Origin: Cellulomonas fimi
GTDB taxonomy: Bacteria > Actinomycetota > Actinomycetes > Actinomycetales > Cellulomonadaceae
Reading direction: 5' to 3'
DNA length: 64,000 bases
NCBI RefSeq assembly: GCF_028527925.1
Contig: NZ_JAPESW010000001.1
Coordinates: 124,001-188,000, forward strand
Positions 33,009-43,300 of this stretch are shown piece after piece. Below the pieces are notes generated by a model. That model saw only the letters and a program-made list of their open reading frames with translations. It searched no databases and had not been told where the DNA came from. Position 1 is the first letter of the stretch. Each line of letters starts with the position of its first letter. The translations under genes were made by a program, and so were the position numbers.

Positions 33009-35021
33009 TCAGCGCACCACGCATGCCGTGCCGTTGAGGCTGGCGGCCGTCGGGTTCGCGGCCGGCGTCGCCGTCGACGAGCCGATGAACCCGAACGTCG
33101 TCGACCCGCCGTTCGCGGCGAGCCGGGAGTTCCACGAGAGGTGGGTCGCGGTGACGGTGCTGCCCTGCTGCGTCGCGGTCGTGCTCCACGCCTGGGACAG
33201 CCGCTCGCCGGCGCCGAACGTCCAGCGCACCGTCCAGCCGTCGACCGGCGCGGTGCCGTTGTTCACGACCGTCACCTGCCCGACGAACCCGCCCGGCCAC
33301 GCGCTGGTCACCTGGTAGTCCACGACGCAGGCGCCGCCGGACGTCGGCGTGGGTGTGGGCGTCGGGGTCGTGGGTGTGGGGGTCGGCGTGGTGGGCGTCG
33401 TCGGCGTGGGCGTCGGGGTGCCCTCGATGCGCGACGGGTCGACGAGCCCCCAGTAGGCGGGCTTGGCCGTGAGCGTGCCGTCGAAGAGCAGCGGCGCGGC
33501 GCCCGACCGCAGCCAGGTGCGGCTGTCGTCGAGCCCCCACAGCGTGACCGACGTGAGCGAGGACGCGTGCTTCTTCAGCATCGCGAACACGTCGCGGTAG
33601 TAGTACGCCTGCTCGATCAGCCGTGACCGCGGCGGCGTGGTCCACGACTCCCCCGACGACCGGTACGTCGACACGTCGAGCTCGGTGACGGCCTGCGTCA
33701 CGGGGAGCGCCTCGAACGCCGTGATCGTCGCGTCCATGTCGGTGATCGAGCGACCGACCTCGACGTGCAGCTGGTGGCCGACGCCGTCGACGGGCACGCC
33801 CTGCGCGAGCAGGCTCTTCACGAGCGACAGGTACGGCGCGCGCTTGTTCGAGAACTCGGTGTTGTAGTCGTTGATGAACAGCAGCACCTCGGGGCCGAAG
33901 GCGGCGCGCGCGTAGCGGAAGGCGTCGGCGATGTACGACGGGCCCAGCACGCGGTACCACTCGCTGCGGCGCAGGCCGTCGGCCTGGTTCTCGTCGACGA
34001 CCTCGTTCACCACGTCGAACGCGAAGATCGGGTTGCCCGCGGTCCCGTACTCGCCGTACGTCGTGCGGAAGTGGTCGGCGAGCGTCTGGATGTGGGTCTG
34101 CAGCCGCGACCGCAGGAGCGCCTGGTCCTCGGCGCTCGTGGTCAGCGCGGAGCCGTCGGCACGCTGGAAGAACCAGGCCGGCGTCTGCTGGTGCCACAGC
34201 AGCGTGTGACCGTAGACGCGCAGGTCGTGCGCGACCGCGAAGTCGACGATCTGGTCGGCGCCCGCGAACGTCCAGGTGTCCTCCGCGGGGTGCGTCGCGT
34301 CGGGCTTCATCGCGTTGCCCACCGTGACCTGGCCGAAGTGCCGCAGCAGCAGGTCGGAGCGCGCGCCGAGCGTCTCGGGCGCCTCGACGGCCGCGCCGAG
34401 CGGGAAGGACGACGACCACGTCTCCTTCAGGGAGGGCAGCGTCAGGTCCGGCGTCAGGGCCGTGCTCGTGACGAGGACGTCGTCGAGCAGCAGGTCCGTG
34501 AGCGAGCCCGTCGTCTCGACGTAGAGCGATGCGGTGGCGAACGGGCCGGGCGTGTAGGCGCCCGCGATCTGCGTCCAGGCGCCCGAGGTCACGCCCTCGG
34601 CCGTCGCGATCGTCTCGTAGGACGTACCGCTCGGGTTGTCGCGCTGCGCGGACAGCCGCACGCCCGCGGTGCCCGAGGACCCGGCGGGCAGCCGCACCCA
34701 CGCGGAGACCGTGTACGTCGTGCCGGGCTCGAACAGCGTCGTGACGTCGCGCGTCGCCCCGTTCCACGACTCCGTCCGGCCGGTCACCTTGAGGCTCTGC
34801 GTCCCACGGGGGTGGTCCGTGCCGTCGACCGCGACGGTCGCGGCGCCACGACCGGCCCAGCCGGCGGCGCCCGTCTCGAAGTCGGCGCTCAGCACCGTGA
34901 CCGTGGCCGCCGCGGCGGGCTGGGCCCGCAGCGCGGCGAGCACGCCGGTGAGGACGAGCGCGAGCGCGGCGACCAGGACGGTCGCCGTGCGCAGGGGCGC
35001 TGAGGCACCGGGACGGGCCAT
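33009..35021 (-). CDS. secreted GH10 endo-1,4-beta-xylanase with N-terminal CBM and C-terminal CBM2
   Basis: 670 aa. Sec signal peptide (1 to about 39, ending AQPAAAA); N-terminal carbohydrate-binding module of the CBM4/9/22 type (40-195; ADFETGAAGWAGRGAATV); GH10 catalytic domain (about 200-520) with acid/base Glu in DVVNEVVD (about 338) and nucleophile Glu in VTELDVS (about 447), plus HTLLWHQQTPAWFF; a Pro-Thr linker (about 533-562); and a CBM2 (565-670) with C-terminal cysteine pair and WPGGFVGQVTVVNNG. It cleaves xylan outside the cell. A LacI-type palindrome lies 76 bases upstream. Inserted in an otherwise conserved housekeeping cluster. Confidence 0.95.
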   Translation of the reverse strand: MARPGASAPLRTATVLVAALALVLTGVLAALRAQPAAAATVTVLSADFETGAAGWAGRGAATVAVDGTDHPRGTQSLKVTGRTESWNGATRDVTTLFEPGTTYTVSAWVRLPAGSSGTAGVRLSAQRDNPSGTSYETIATAEGVTSGAWTQIAGAYTPGPFATASLYVETTGSLTDLLLDDVLVTSTALTPDLTLPSLKETWSSSFPLGAAVEAPETLGARSDLLLRHFGQVTVGNAMKPDATHPAEDTWTFAGADQIVDFAVAHDLRVYGHTLLWHQQTPAWFFQRADGSALTTSAEDQALLRSRLQTHIQTLADHFRTTYGEYGTAGNPIFAFDVVNEVVDENQADGLRRSEWYRVLGPSYIADAFRYARAAFGPEVLLFINDYNTEFSNKRAPYLSLVKSLLAQGVPVDGVGHQLHVEVGRSITDMDATITAFEALPVTQAVTELDVSTYRSSGESWTTPPRSRLIEQAYYYRDVFAMLKKHASSLTSVTLWGLDDSRTWLRSGAAPLLFDGTLTAKPAYWGLVDPSRIEGTPTPTPTTPTTPTPTPTTPTPTPTPTSGGACVVDYQVTSAWPGGFVGQVTVVNNGTAPVDGWTVRWTFGAGERLSQAWSTTATQQGSTVTATHLSWNSRLAANGGSTTFGFIGSSTATPAANPTAASLNGTACVVR

Positions 35022-35096
35022 GAGCAGGGGGCTCCTTCGCGACAGGCGGCGGGGGCGCGCGTGACGCTACGGAGCGGGCGGGCGAGGGTCCAGGTG

Positions 35097-35108
35097 CGAA
35101 ACGTTTTG
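35097..35108. promoter_or_regulatory. LacI-type operator upstream of the xylanase gene
   Basis: CGAAACGTTTTG: a core AAACGTTT perfect palindrome with one mismatch in the outer pairs. It resembles the CGAAA-type inverted repeats described upstream of actinomycete xylanase genes and bound by LacI-family sugar repressors. The only strongly AT-rich patch between pntB and the xylanase gene. Confidence 0.55.
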
Positions 35109-35147
35109 ACGGCACGTCCCCGCAGGTGGACGCGGGGACGTGCCGTC
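35108..35147. terminator. terminator after pntB
   Basis: Perfect 16-bp stem GACGGCACGTCCCCGC / GCGGGGACGTGCCGTC with an 8-base loop, 8 bases past the pntB stop. It shares its last base with the operator of the xylanase gene. Confidence 0.8.
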
Positions 35148-35154
35148 CGGGGGC

Positions 35155-36540
35155 TCAGACGGCGTGGACGATCTTCTCCGTCTGCTCCTTCGCGTCGCCG
35201 AAGAGCATCGCGGTGTTGTCGCGGAAGAACAGCGGGTTCTGCACGCCCGCGTACCCGGTCGCCATCGAGCGCTTGAACACGACGACCTGCTTGGCGTGCC
35301 ACACCTCGAGCACCGGCATGCCGGCGATCGGCGAGCCGGGGTCGTCGAGCGCCGCCGGGTTGACGGTGTCGTTCGCGCCGATGACGAGCACGACGTCGGT
35401 GTCGCCGAAGTCGGCGTTGATCTCGTCCATCTCCAGGACGATGTCGTACGGCACCTTCGCCTCGGCGAGCAGCACGTTCATGTGCCCGGGCAGGCGGCCG
35501 GCCACGGGGTGCACGCCGAACCGCACCTCGACGCCGCGGGCCCGCAGCTTCGCGACGAGCTCGGCGACCGGGTACTGCGCCTTCGCGACGGCCATTCCGT
35601 AGCCGGGCGTGATGACGACGCGCTTGGCGTCGCGCAGCAGGTCGGCGACGTCCTGCGCGGACATCTCGCGGTGCTCGCCGTAGTCGCGGTCGACCGCGGC
35701 GACCGTGCCCTCCTCGGCGCCGAAGCCCCCGAGGATCACGCTGATGAACGACCGGTTCATCGCCTTGCACATGATGTAGCTGAGGATCGCACCGGACGAC
35801 CCGACGAGGGCGCCGGTGACGATGAGCAGGTCGTTGCTCAGCATGAAGCCCGCGGCAGCCGCGGCCCACCCGGAGTACGAGTTGAGCATCGACACGACCA
35901 CCGGCATGTCCCCGCCGCCGATGGACGCGACGAGGTGCCAGCCGAGCGCGAGCGCGACGACGGTCATGAGCAGCAGCGGCACGATCGACGGCGCGGCGAC
36001 GAACCACACCCCGAGCCCCGCCGACGCGACGAGCGCGACCAGGTTGAGCGTGTTCCGCCGCGGCAGCATGAGCGGCGCCGACGCGATCCGCGCCGACAGC
36101 TTGAGGTACGCGACGACGGACCCGGTGAACGTCACGGCACCGATGAGGACACCGAGGAACACCTCGATGAGGTGCACGGGGTCGGCGGGCTCGGTGAGGT
36201 ACGAGTTGAACCCGACGAGCACCGCGGCGAGGCCGACGAAGCTGTGCAGGATCGCGATGAGCTCGGGCATCTGCGTCATCTCGACGCGTCGCGCCTGCCA
36301 CGTGCCGACGACGAGACCGACCAGCAGCACGGCCGCGATGAGCGTGGCGGTGACCGCGACCTGCCGCTCGCTGCCGTCGAGGGACAGCGCGACCGTGGCG
36401 GCGAGCGCGAGGCCCATGCCGACCATCCCCGAGAGGTTGCCGCGCCGCGCGGTCTCCTGCCGGGACAGCCCGGCCAGGGACAGGATGAACAGGACCGCGG
36501 CGACGAGGTAGAGCGCCTGCGCGACCGACGTGAGCGACAT
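35155..36540 (-). CDS. pntB: NAD(P) transhydrogenase subunit beta
   Basis: 461 aa. Eight or nine membrane helices in the first 280 residues (domain II), then the NADP(H)-binding domain [64 protein letters not shown] and [19 protein letters not shown] are the family signatures. With PntA it couples proton entry to reduction of NADP by NADH. Its ATG overlaps the pntA stop by one base (TGATG), so both subunits are co-translated. A strong terminator follows. Confidence 0.95.
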   Translation of the reverse strand: MSLTSVAQALYLVAAVLFILSLAGLSRQETARRGNLSGMVGMGLALAATVALSLDGSERQVAVTATLIAAVLLVGLVVGTWQARRVEMTQMPELIAILHSFVGLAAVLVGFNSYLTEPADPVHLIEVFLGVLIGAVTFTGSVVAYLKLSARIASAPLMLPRRNTLNLVALVASAGLGVWFVAAPSIVPLLLMTVVALALGWHLVASIGGGDMPVVVSMLNSYSGWAAAAAGFMLSNDLLIVTGALVGSSGAILSYIMCKAMNRSFISVILGGFGAEEGTVAAVDRDYGEHREMSAQDVADLLRDAKRVVITPGYGMAVAKAQYPVAELVAKLRARGVEVRFGVHPVAGRLPGHMNVLLAEAKVPYDIVLEMDEINADFGDTDVVLVIGANDTVNPAALDDPGSPIAGMPVLEVWHAKQVVVFKRSMATGYAGVQNPLFFRDNTAMLFGDAKEQTEKIVHAV

Positions 36541-38102
36541 CAGGCGTCCTTCCGGAACATGCGGATCATGCGGTTCGCCACGAGGAAGCCGCCGAAGATG
36601 TTGATGCTCGCGACGGCCGCGGCGACGCAGGCCAGCACCGTGACGAGCCAGTCGTCGGACCCGATCTGCAGCAGGGCGCCGACGAGGATGATCCCCGAGA
36701 TCGCGTTCGTCTGGGCCATGAGCGGCGTGTGCAGCGAGTGGCTGACGTTCGAGATGACGTAGTAGCCGACGAACACCGCGAGCACGAACACCGTGAAGTG
36801 GCCGAGGAACGCCGCCGGTGCGAACGAGATGGCGAGCGCCACGAGCACCGCCGCGAGCGCGAAGGTCACCGTGCGGCGTTGCTTGCGACGCTCGGCGAGC
36901 GCGTGCGCGGCGGCCTCGGCGGCGGCGATCTCCTCGAGGCTCGGCGCGGCGTCGGCGGGTGGCGGCATCGCGGCCGAGACGGCGACGGGCGGCGGCGGCC
37001 ACAGCACCTCGCCGTCGCGCGTCACGGTCATGCCGCGCTGCACCGGGTCGTCGAGGTCCAGCGTCGGGACGCCGTCCTTGCCGGGCGTGAGGAGCTGGAG
37101 CAGGTGCACGACGTTGGTGCCGAACAGCTGCGACGTGTGCTGCGGCAACCGCCCCGCGAGGTCGGTCCAGCCGAGGATGACGACGCCGTTGTCCGTGACG
37201 ACGCGCTCCCCCGGCACGGTGAGCTCGCAGTTCCCGCCGCCCGACGCCGCGAGGTCGACGATCACGCTGCCCGCCCGCATGCCGGCCACCATCGCCGCGG
37301 TGATCGTCCGCGGCGCGGTGCCGCGCACGAGCGCCGTGGTGATGACGACGTCGGCGGCGGCCGTCTCGGCGGCGTACACGGCGGCCGTCGCGGCCTCCTG
37401 GTCCTGCGTCAGCGCCGACGCGTACCCGTCCGCGCTCACCTGCTGCTGCGCGGACTCGGCGCGGACGAACGTCGCGCCCATCGACTCGATCTGCTCGCCG
37501 ACCTCGGGCCGCACGTCGAACGCGCGCACCTGCGCTCCGAGGCTGTCGGCGGCGCCGATCGCCGCGAGTCCCGCGACGCCGGCGCCGATGACGAAGACCT
37601 TCGCCGGCGGCGTCTTGCCCGCGGCCGTGACCTGCCCCGCGAACATGCCGCCGTACTCCTGCGCGGCCTCGACGACCGCCCGGTAGCCCGCGACGTTCGA
37701 CAGCGTGGAGAGCACGTCGAGGCTCTGCGCGCGGGAGATGCGCGGCACCGCGTCGAGCGAGAGGGCCGTGACTCCGCGCGCGGTGAGCGCGTCCACGAGG
37801 TCGGCCCGGCCCCCGGGGTTGAGCATCGCGACGAGCACCGCGTCGGGTCGCAGCGCGGCGACCTGCGCGGTGTCGGGCGCGCCGACCGCCGTGACGACGT
37901 CCGCCCCCCACGCCTCGGCGGCGTCGACGATCGTCGCCCCCGCGGCTTCGTAGGCGGCGTCGTCGAACGTCGCCGCGGCCCCGGCACCGTGCTCGACGAG
38001 CACGTCGTAGCCGAGCGCGCGCAGCTGCGCGACGGTCTTGGGCGTCGCGGCCACCAGCCGCTCGCCGGGTCGCGTCTCGCGCGGCACCCCGATGGTCGTC
38101 AC
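36540..38102 (-). CDS. pntA: NAD(P) transhydrogenase subunit alpha (fused alpha1/alpha2)
   Basis: 520 aa. Residues 1-370 are the NAD(H)-binding domain I of the alanine dehydrogenase type ([47 protein letters not shown]); four membrane helices lie in the last 110 residues ([21 protein letters not shown] onward). Many actinobacteria split this into PntAA and PntAB; here both are one chain, as in Escherichia coli. The GTG at 38102 is set by GGAGGT 5 bases before it. A perfect 20-base palindrome (38122-38141) sits in the leader. Confidence 0.94.
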   Translation of the reverse strand: MTTIGVPRETRPGERLVAATPKTVAQLRALGYDVLVEHGAGAAATFDDAAYEAAGATIVDAAEAWGADVVTAVGAPDTAQVAALRPDAVLVAMLNPGGRADLVDALTARGVTALSLDAVPRISRAQSLDVLSTLSNVAGYRAVVEAAQEYGGMFAGQVTAAGKTPPAKVFVIGAGVAGLAAIGAADSLGAQVRAFDVRPEVGEQIESMGATFVRAESAQQQVSADGYASALTQDQEAATAAVYAAETAAADVVITTALVRGTAPRTITAAMVAGMRAGSVIVDLAASGGGNCELTVPGERVVTDNGVVILGWTDLAGRLPQHTSQLFGTNVVHLLQLLTPGKDGVPTLDLDDPVQRGMTVTRDGEVLWPPPPVAVSAAMPPPADAAPSLEEIAAAEAAAHALAERRKQRRTVTFALAAVLVALAISFAPAAFLGHFTVFVLAVFVGYYVISNVSHSLHTPLMAQTNAISGIILVGALLQIGSDDWLVTVLACVAAAVASINIFGGFLVANRMIRMFRKDA

Positions 38103-38121
38103 ACGTACCTCCGTCGGCTCA

Positions 38122-38141
38122 GGCGGCCCGCGCGGGCCGCC
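38122..38141 (-). promoter_or_regulatory. hairpin in the pntAB mRNA leader
   Basis: GGCGGCCCGCGCGGGCCGCC is a 20-base self-complementary sequence about 8 bases before the GGAGGT ribosome site of pntA. It would fold in the mRNA leader and might modulate translation, or end read-through from mazG. Confidence 0.4.
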
Positions 38142-38317
38142 ACGGGGAAGAGTATCCGGGAAAGCGCCTTCCGACGAGAGACCTTGGTCCGGGAAGGACC
38201 GCGATCCTTCTGCCAGCATGGACCGGCTGTGCAGGTCGGACCACGAGCGTGGACCCGGCCGCGCGTGGCACACGTGCGGACCCGGCCGCGCCGGGCACCC
38301 GCAGCGCGCGCGCCGCG

Positions 38318-38989
38318 CTACAGACCGGCAGCCCGGTGATCCTGCTCCCACGCCGCGGTCGTGCGACGCAGCTCGCCCTCGGCGTCGAGACCGGCCGCGC
38401 GCGCCTCGGCGACCAGCGCGAGCAGCCGGTCGCCCAGCGGGGCGTCGGGGCCGGCAGCCGGCACGGACACGTCGTGGCCCGCACGCTCCGCACGCGCGAC
38501 GAGCTTCTGCGCGCGCGCGAGGGCTCCGAGACCGAGCGGCACGCCGTCGAACGCGGACGCCCGCTGCTTCTCCGCGCGCTTGGCGCGGTCCCACGCGACG
38601 TGCTGGCCCTCCTCGTCGTGCACGGCCTCGGCGTCGCCGAACACGTGCGGGTGCCGCCGGACCAGCTTCGCGACGAGGTCCGCCGCGACGTCCTGCACGT
38701 CGAACGGGTCGTCGGCGTCCTCCTGGGCGATCCGGGCGTGGAACACCACCTGGAGCAGCAGGTCCCCGAGCTCCTCGCGCAGCCCGGCACGGTCGTCGGC
38801 CTCGACGGCCTCGGCGAGCTCGGCGGCCTCCTCGAGCGCGTACGGGACCAGCGAACGGTGCGTCTGCTGCGCGTCCCACGGGCACCCGCCCGGCGACCGC
38901 AGCCGGTCCATGACCGCGACGAGCTCCGCGAGCGCGTCGCCACGCCCGCCGGGGCCCGAGTCGGTCGCCCGCTCGCCGTCGTCGCTCAC
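38318..38989 (-). CDS. mazG: nucleoside triphosphate pyrophosphohydrolase MazG
   Basis: 223 aa. The MazG helical domain: [34 protein letters not shown] with the metal-binding ExxE pair, then [20 protein letters not shown] with the ExxD pair. C-terminal to it is [11 protein letters not shown], followed by W(E/D)xxK-like [10 protein letters not shown]. It hydrolyses (d)NTPs to monophosphates and is thought to clear oxidised or non-canonical nucleotides. GTG at 38989. Same position relative to mfd and the lipoprotein as M. tuberculosis Rv1021. Confidence 0.92.
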   Translation of the reverse strand: MSDDGERATDSGPGGRGDALAELVAVMDRLRSPGGCPWDAQQTHRSLVPYALEEAAELAEAVEADDRAGLREELGDLLLQVVFHARIAQEDADDPFDVQDVAADLVAKLVRRHPHVFGDAEAVHDEEGQHVAWDRAKRAEKQRASAFDGVPLGLGALARAQKLVARAERAGHDVSVPAAGPDAPLGDRLLALVAEARAAGLDAEGELRRTTAAWEQDHRAAGL

Positions 38990-39049
38990 GCGTGCCCCCC
39001 GGTCTCGTCGTCGGTCGCGCCACCCGGCACGCCGGTCAGCACGGGCCCG

Positions 39050-39655
39050 TCAGGACGCCGACGGGCTGGGCTCGGGTGCGGGCTCGGTGCCGTCGCCCTG
39101 GCCGTCGGCGGTCTGCGGCACGACGATCCACGGCCGGGCCGTCGGCGCGACGATCGTGTTGACGTCGTCCGTCGTGCCGAACCGCGGGTTCACCTCGACG
39201 TCGAGCTCCGCGATGCGGTCCTGGGCCTCGCCGAGCACCTCCTGCGCGTCCTCGAGGCCCTGCAGGCGCGTGTACGCGAGCGAGTAGCGGGCGACGTCGA
39301 GCGACGGCTGCGAGAACGTCGTGTCGGCCTCGGGGTCGCGCTGCGTCGCGACGGACTCGAGCAGCTCGGCGGCCTCCTCGTCGGAGACGCCGACGCCGTT
39401 CTCCTCGGCGATCGCCACGACCGTCGGCTCGTGGACGAGCACGGTGAGCACGTTCGACGGCGACACGTCCTGCAGGTACGGCCGCAGCTCGTCGGACGCG
39501 ACCCGCACGTCGGACGTCGGGATCGTCCTCCCGTCGACCACCGCCGCCGCGCCGGGCTGCCCCGCGCACCCGGCGAGCACGCCCGCGGCCACGCCGCCGG
39601 CGACCAGCACGCCGACCCGTCGCACGCCCGTACCCGCACGCCACTGCACCGCCAC
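39050..39655 (-). CDS. SurA N-terminal-like lipoprotein (LpqU-position gene)
   Basis: 201 aa. A basic N-terminus and hydrophobic core end in a lipobox, VLAGC, with C30 as the lipid-modified residue. The mature part begins GQPGAAAVVDGRTIPTSDVRVASDELRPYLQ, the arrangement of SurA-N type chaperone domains, and ends in a Pro/Glu tail. No PPIase domain is seen. The GTG at 39655 is preferred over an in-frame ATG at 39694 because GGGAGG is exactly 6 bases upstream of it. Probably helps fold or escort exported proteins; it occupies the same site as lpqU near mazG in mycobacteria. Confidence 0.75.
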   Translation of the reverse strand: MAVQWRAGTGVRRVGVLVAGGVAAGVLAGCAGQPGAAAVVDGRTIPTSDVRVASDELRPYLQDVSPSNVLTVLVHEPTVVAIAEENGVGVSDEEAAELLESVATQRDPEADTTFSQPSLDVARYSLAYTRLQGLEDAQEVLGEAQDRIAELDVEVNPRFGTTDDVNTIVAPTARPWIVVPQTADGQGDGTEPAPEPSPSAS

Positions 39656-39859
39656 CTGGGACCTCCCGCGTCGTCGCTCGTCGATCGGCGTCATCGTAGG
39701 CCCCGGGAGCGCGGTCCTCGGCCCCCGAGCGGGCAGGGCACCAGGTCACCGCCACCTCGGCCGTCCGGGTGACACCGGACGAACCCTCCCGAATGCGGTC
39801 GGACGCGGCTCTACGGTCGGTGCACCGGTGACAGCCGGATGCCGACTGGAGGAGCAGAC

Positions 39860-40261
39860 ATGGGGATCTCGAGCATGACGTCCACGACCGGCCGGGCGGT
39901 GCGGCGCAGGGTGACCGGCGTGCTGGTCGCGGGTGCGCTGGTCCTGGGTGGCAGCGTCGCGACGGCGACCTCGGCGTCGGCCGCCAACGCGTGGACGTCC
40001 TGCATCACGCCCTACCAGAGCGCGTGGAACTCGACGTCCGGCAAGGTCTCCGACCTGATCTTCCACATCGGGTTCGCGAACTGCGCCGCGAAGCTGGCCA
40101 ACCAGGCGTGGAATGCCGGTGACGTCGACCTGTACGCGCACTACTACGGGGTCTGGCGCACCCACTACGCGGCCGCCTCGGTCGTGGGTGGCCAGGTCGC
40201 GATCGACGCGTGGGCGAAGCTGTCCCGGTTCGGCATCAAGAAGGGTCTGTCGACCCTCTGA
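39860..40261 (+). CDS. small secreted protein, family not recognised
   Basis: 133 aa. The signal peptide (about 1-42) has RRR followed by VTGVLVAGALVLGGSVATATSASA. The mature protein of about 91 residues is rich in Trp, Tyr, Ala and Asn, with two cysteines (C48, C75) that could pair: AWTSCITPYQSAWNSTSG, then DLIFHIGFANCAAKLANQAWN, YAHYYGVWRTHYAAAS and AWAKLSRFGIKKGL. The ATG at 39860 is set by GGAGGAG 5 bases upstream; an earlier in-frame ATG at 39839 lies before that site. It is transcribed against its neighbours inside a conserved cluster and has its own terminator. I do not recognise the family. Confidence 0.7.
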   Translation: MGISSMTSTTGRAVRRRVTGVLVAGALVLGGSVATATSASAANAWTSCITPYQSAWNSTSGKVSDLIFHIGFANCAAKLANQAWNAGDVDLYAHYYGVWRTHYAAASVVGGQVAIDAWAKLSRFGIKKGLSTL

Positions 40262-40263
40262 CG

Positions 40264-40307
40264 ACGACCGGCCCGCGCGGTACGAGCTCGCTGCGCGGGC
40301 CGGTCGT
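40264..40307. terminator. bidirectional terminator between the small secreted protein gene and mfd
   Basis: Perfect 15-bp stem ACGACCGGCCCGCGC / GCGCGGGCCGGTCGT with a 14-base loop, immediately after the stop of the secreted protein gene and 6 bases before the mfd stop. Confidence 0.8.
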
Positions 40308-40312
40308 GGCGC

Positions 40313-43300
40313 CTACCGGCCGCCCGTCCCGACCGACGCGGCGGCGGACACGTCGCCGAGGACCACGGCGTCGAGGAACTGGCGCGCCCACGCGAGCAGC
40401 TCCCGGCCGTGCAGCGGCCGGCCGCCGATGCGGGCAGTCGTCGGGAACGGCACCAGGACCGTGCGAGTCGCCGGCTTGAGCACCGACCCGGGGTAGAGCC
40501 GCTTGAGCCGGAGCTGCGCGGACTCGGGCAGCTCGACGGGCGCGAACCGCACGAACTTGCCCTGCGCGGTGACGTCGGTGAGCCCGGCGGACCGCACCTT
40601 CTGGCGGAACTCGGCGACCTCGAACAGGTTGTCGACGGCCGCGGGCACCGCGCCGTACCGGTCGGCGAGCTCGGCCCGCACCTCGCCCAGCGCGGTCGCG
40701 TCGGCGGCCGCCGCGATCTTCTTGTACGCCTCGAGCCGCAGCCGCTCGTGCGCGATGTAGTCGTGCGGGATGTGCGCGTCGACGGGCAGCTCGATCGTGA
40801 CGTCGGGCAGCTCCTCCGGCTGGTCTCCGCGGAACGACGCGACGGCCTCGCCGACCATGCGGATGTACAGGTCGAAGCCCACGCCCTCGATGTGCCCGGA
40901 CTGCTCGCCGCCCAGCAGGTTGCCCGCGCCGCGGATCTCGAGGTCCTTCATCGCGACGGCCATGCCCGCGCCGAGGTCGGTGTTCGCGGCGATCGTCTGA
41001 AGGCGGTCGTGCGCGGTCTCCGTGAGCGGCTTCTCCGGCGGGTAGAGGAAGTACGCGTACGCGCGCTCGCGCCCGCGGCCGACGCGCCCGCGGAGCTGGT
41101 GCAGCTGCGACAGGCCCAGCAGGTCGGACCGCTCGAGGATCAGCGTGTTCGCGTTGGAGATGTCGAGGCCCGTCTCGACGATCGTCGTGCAGACGAGGAC
41201 GTCGAACCTCTTCTCCCAGAAGTCGACGATGACGCGCTCGAGCTGGTGCTCGTTCATCTTCCCGTGGGCGACGGCGACGCGGGCCTCCGGCACGAGCTCG
41301 GTGATCCGGGACGCCGCGCGCTCGATCGACTCGACCTTGTTGTGCACGTAGAACACCTGGCCCTCGCGCAGCAGCTCGCGGCGCACGGCGGCGGCGATCT
41401 GCTTCTCGTCGTACGCGCCGACGAACGTGAGGACGGGGTGCCGCTCCTCGGGCGGGGTCGCGAGCGTCGACATCTCGCGGATGCCCGTGACCGCCATCTC
41501 GAGCGTGCGCGGGATCGGCGTCGCGCTCATCGCGAGCACGTCGACGTTGGTCCGCAGCGCCTTGAGCGTCTCCTTGTGCTCGACGCCGAACCGCTGCTCC
41601 TCGTCGATGATGACGAGGCCCAGGTCCTTGAACCGCACCTCGCCCGTGATGAGGCGGTGCGTACCGATGACGATGTCGACCGACCCGTCGGACAGGCCCG
41701 CGACGACCTCCTTCGACTCCTTGTCCGTCTGGAACCGCGACAGCGCCTTCACCGTCACCGGGAACGCGGAGTACCGCTCGGAGAACGTGTCGAGGTGCTG
41801 CTGGACGAGCAGCGTGGTCGGGACGAGGACCGCGACCTGCTTGCCGTCCTGCACGGCCTTGAACGCCGCGCGCACGGCGATCTCCGTCTTGCCGTAGCCG
41901 ACGTCGCCGCACACCAGCCGGTCCATGGGGATCGGCTTCTCCATGTCGGCCTTGACCTCGTCGATCGTCGCGAGCTGGTCGGGCGTCTCGACGTACGCGA
42001 ACGCGTCCTCGAGCTCGCGCTGCCACGGCGTGTCCGCGCCGAACGCGTGCCCCGGCGTCGCCATCCGGGCGCTGTAGAGCCGGATGAGCTCCGCCGCGAT
42101 CTCCTTGACCGCCTTGCGCGCCCGGCCCTTCGTCTTGGCCCAGTCGCCGCCACCCATCTTGTTGAGCGTCGGCGCCTCGCCGCCCACGTACTTCGTGACC
42201 TGATCGAGCTGGTCGCTCGGCACGAACAGCCGGTCGCCCGGCTGGCCACGCTTGCTCGAGGCGTACTCGATGACCAGGTACTCACGCGTCGCCGCGTTGG
42301 CGCCGGTCCCGATCGTGCGCTGCACGAGCTCGACGAACCGGCCGACGCCGTGCTGCTCGTGCACCACGAAGTCGCCGGGCCGCAGCTGGAGCGGGTCGAC
42401 GACGTTGCGGCGCCGGCTCGGCATGCGCCGCATGTCGCGCGTGCTGCTGCCCGCGCGCCCCGTGAGATCGGCCTCGGAGAACAGCGCGAGGCGCAACGGC
42501 TCGGCGACGAAGCCCGGACCCGCCGGCGCGGGCACGACGAGGACGACGCCGCCCTCGGGCCGGTCGTCGACCGACGTGACCAGCCGCGCCGGGACGTCGG
42601 ACGCCTTGAGCTGCTCGACCATGCGCTGCGCGGGCCCGTGCCCCTCGGTCGCGAGCACCAGGTGCCAGCCCTGCTGCTGCAGCGTGCGCACGTCGGCGAC
42701 GGCACGCGCGACCTCGCCGCGGTAGCGCTCGACGTCACGCGCGGCGACGACGACCGTGTGCCCGTCGGCGGCGACGTCGTCCGGCAGAGCCGGGGCTGCC
42801 GCGGGTGCGTCGCCCGCGTCCGCGCCGGGCGCACCCGCCGCGACCGTCGCGTCGGCGTCCAGCGTGAACGGGCTGAGCGTCCACCAGCCGAGCCCGCGCA
42901 CGGCCGACAGCGCGCGCACCTCGGCGAACGACGCGAACGACGCCGCCGACAGGTCGAGCGGGGTCGCCGCGCCCGCCGCAGCCGACGTCCACGCCGCCGC
43001 CAGGAACTCCTCGGTCGTCGCGACCAGGTCGTGCGCGCGGCGCCGCACGCGCTCGGGGTCGGCGACGACGAGCAGCGCGTCGTCCGGCACGAGGTCGAGC
43101 ACCGGCACCATGCGCTCGACGAGCGCCGGGGCGAGCGACTCCATGCCCTCGACCGCGATGCCCTGCGCGAGCTTGTCCAGCATGTCGACCGCGCCGGGCA
43201 GCCGCTCCGCGAGCGCCGCGGCCCGCTCGCGCACCGCGTCCGTCAGCAGGATCTCCCGGCACGGCGGGGCCCACAGCCCGTGCTGCGCGACCTCGAGCGA

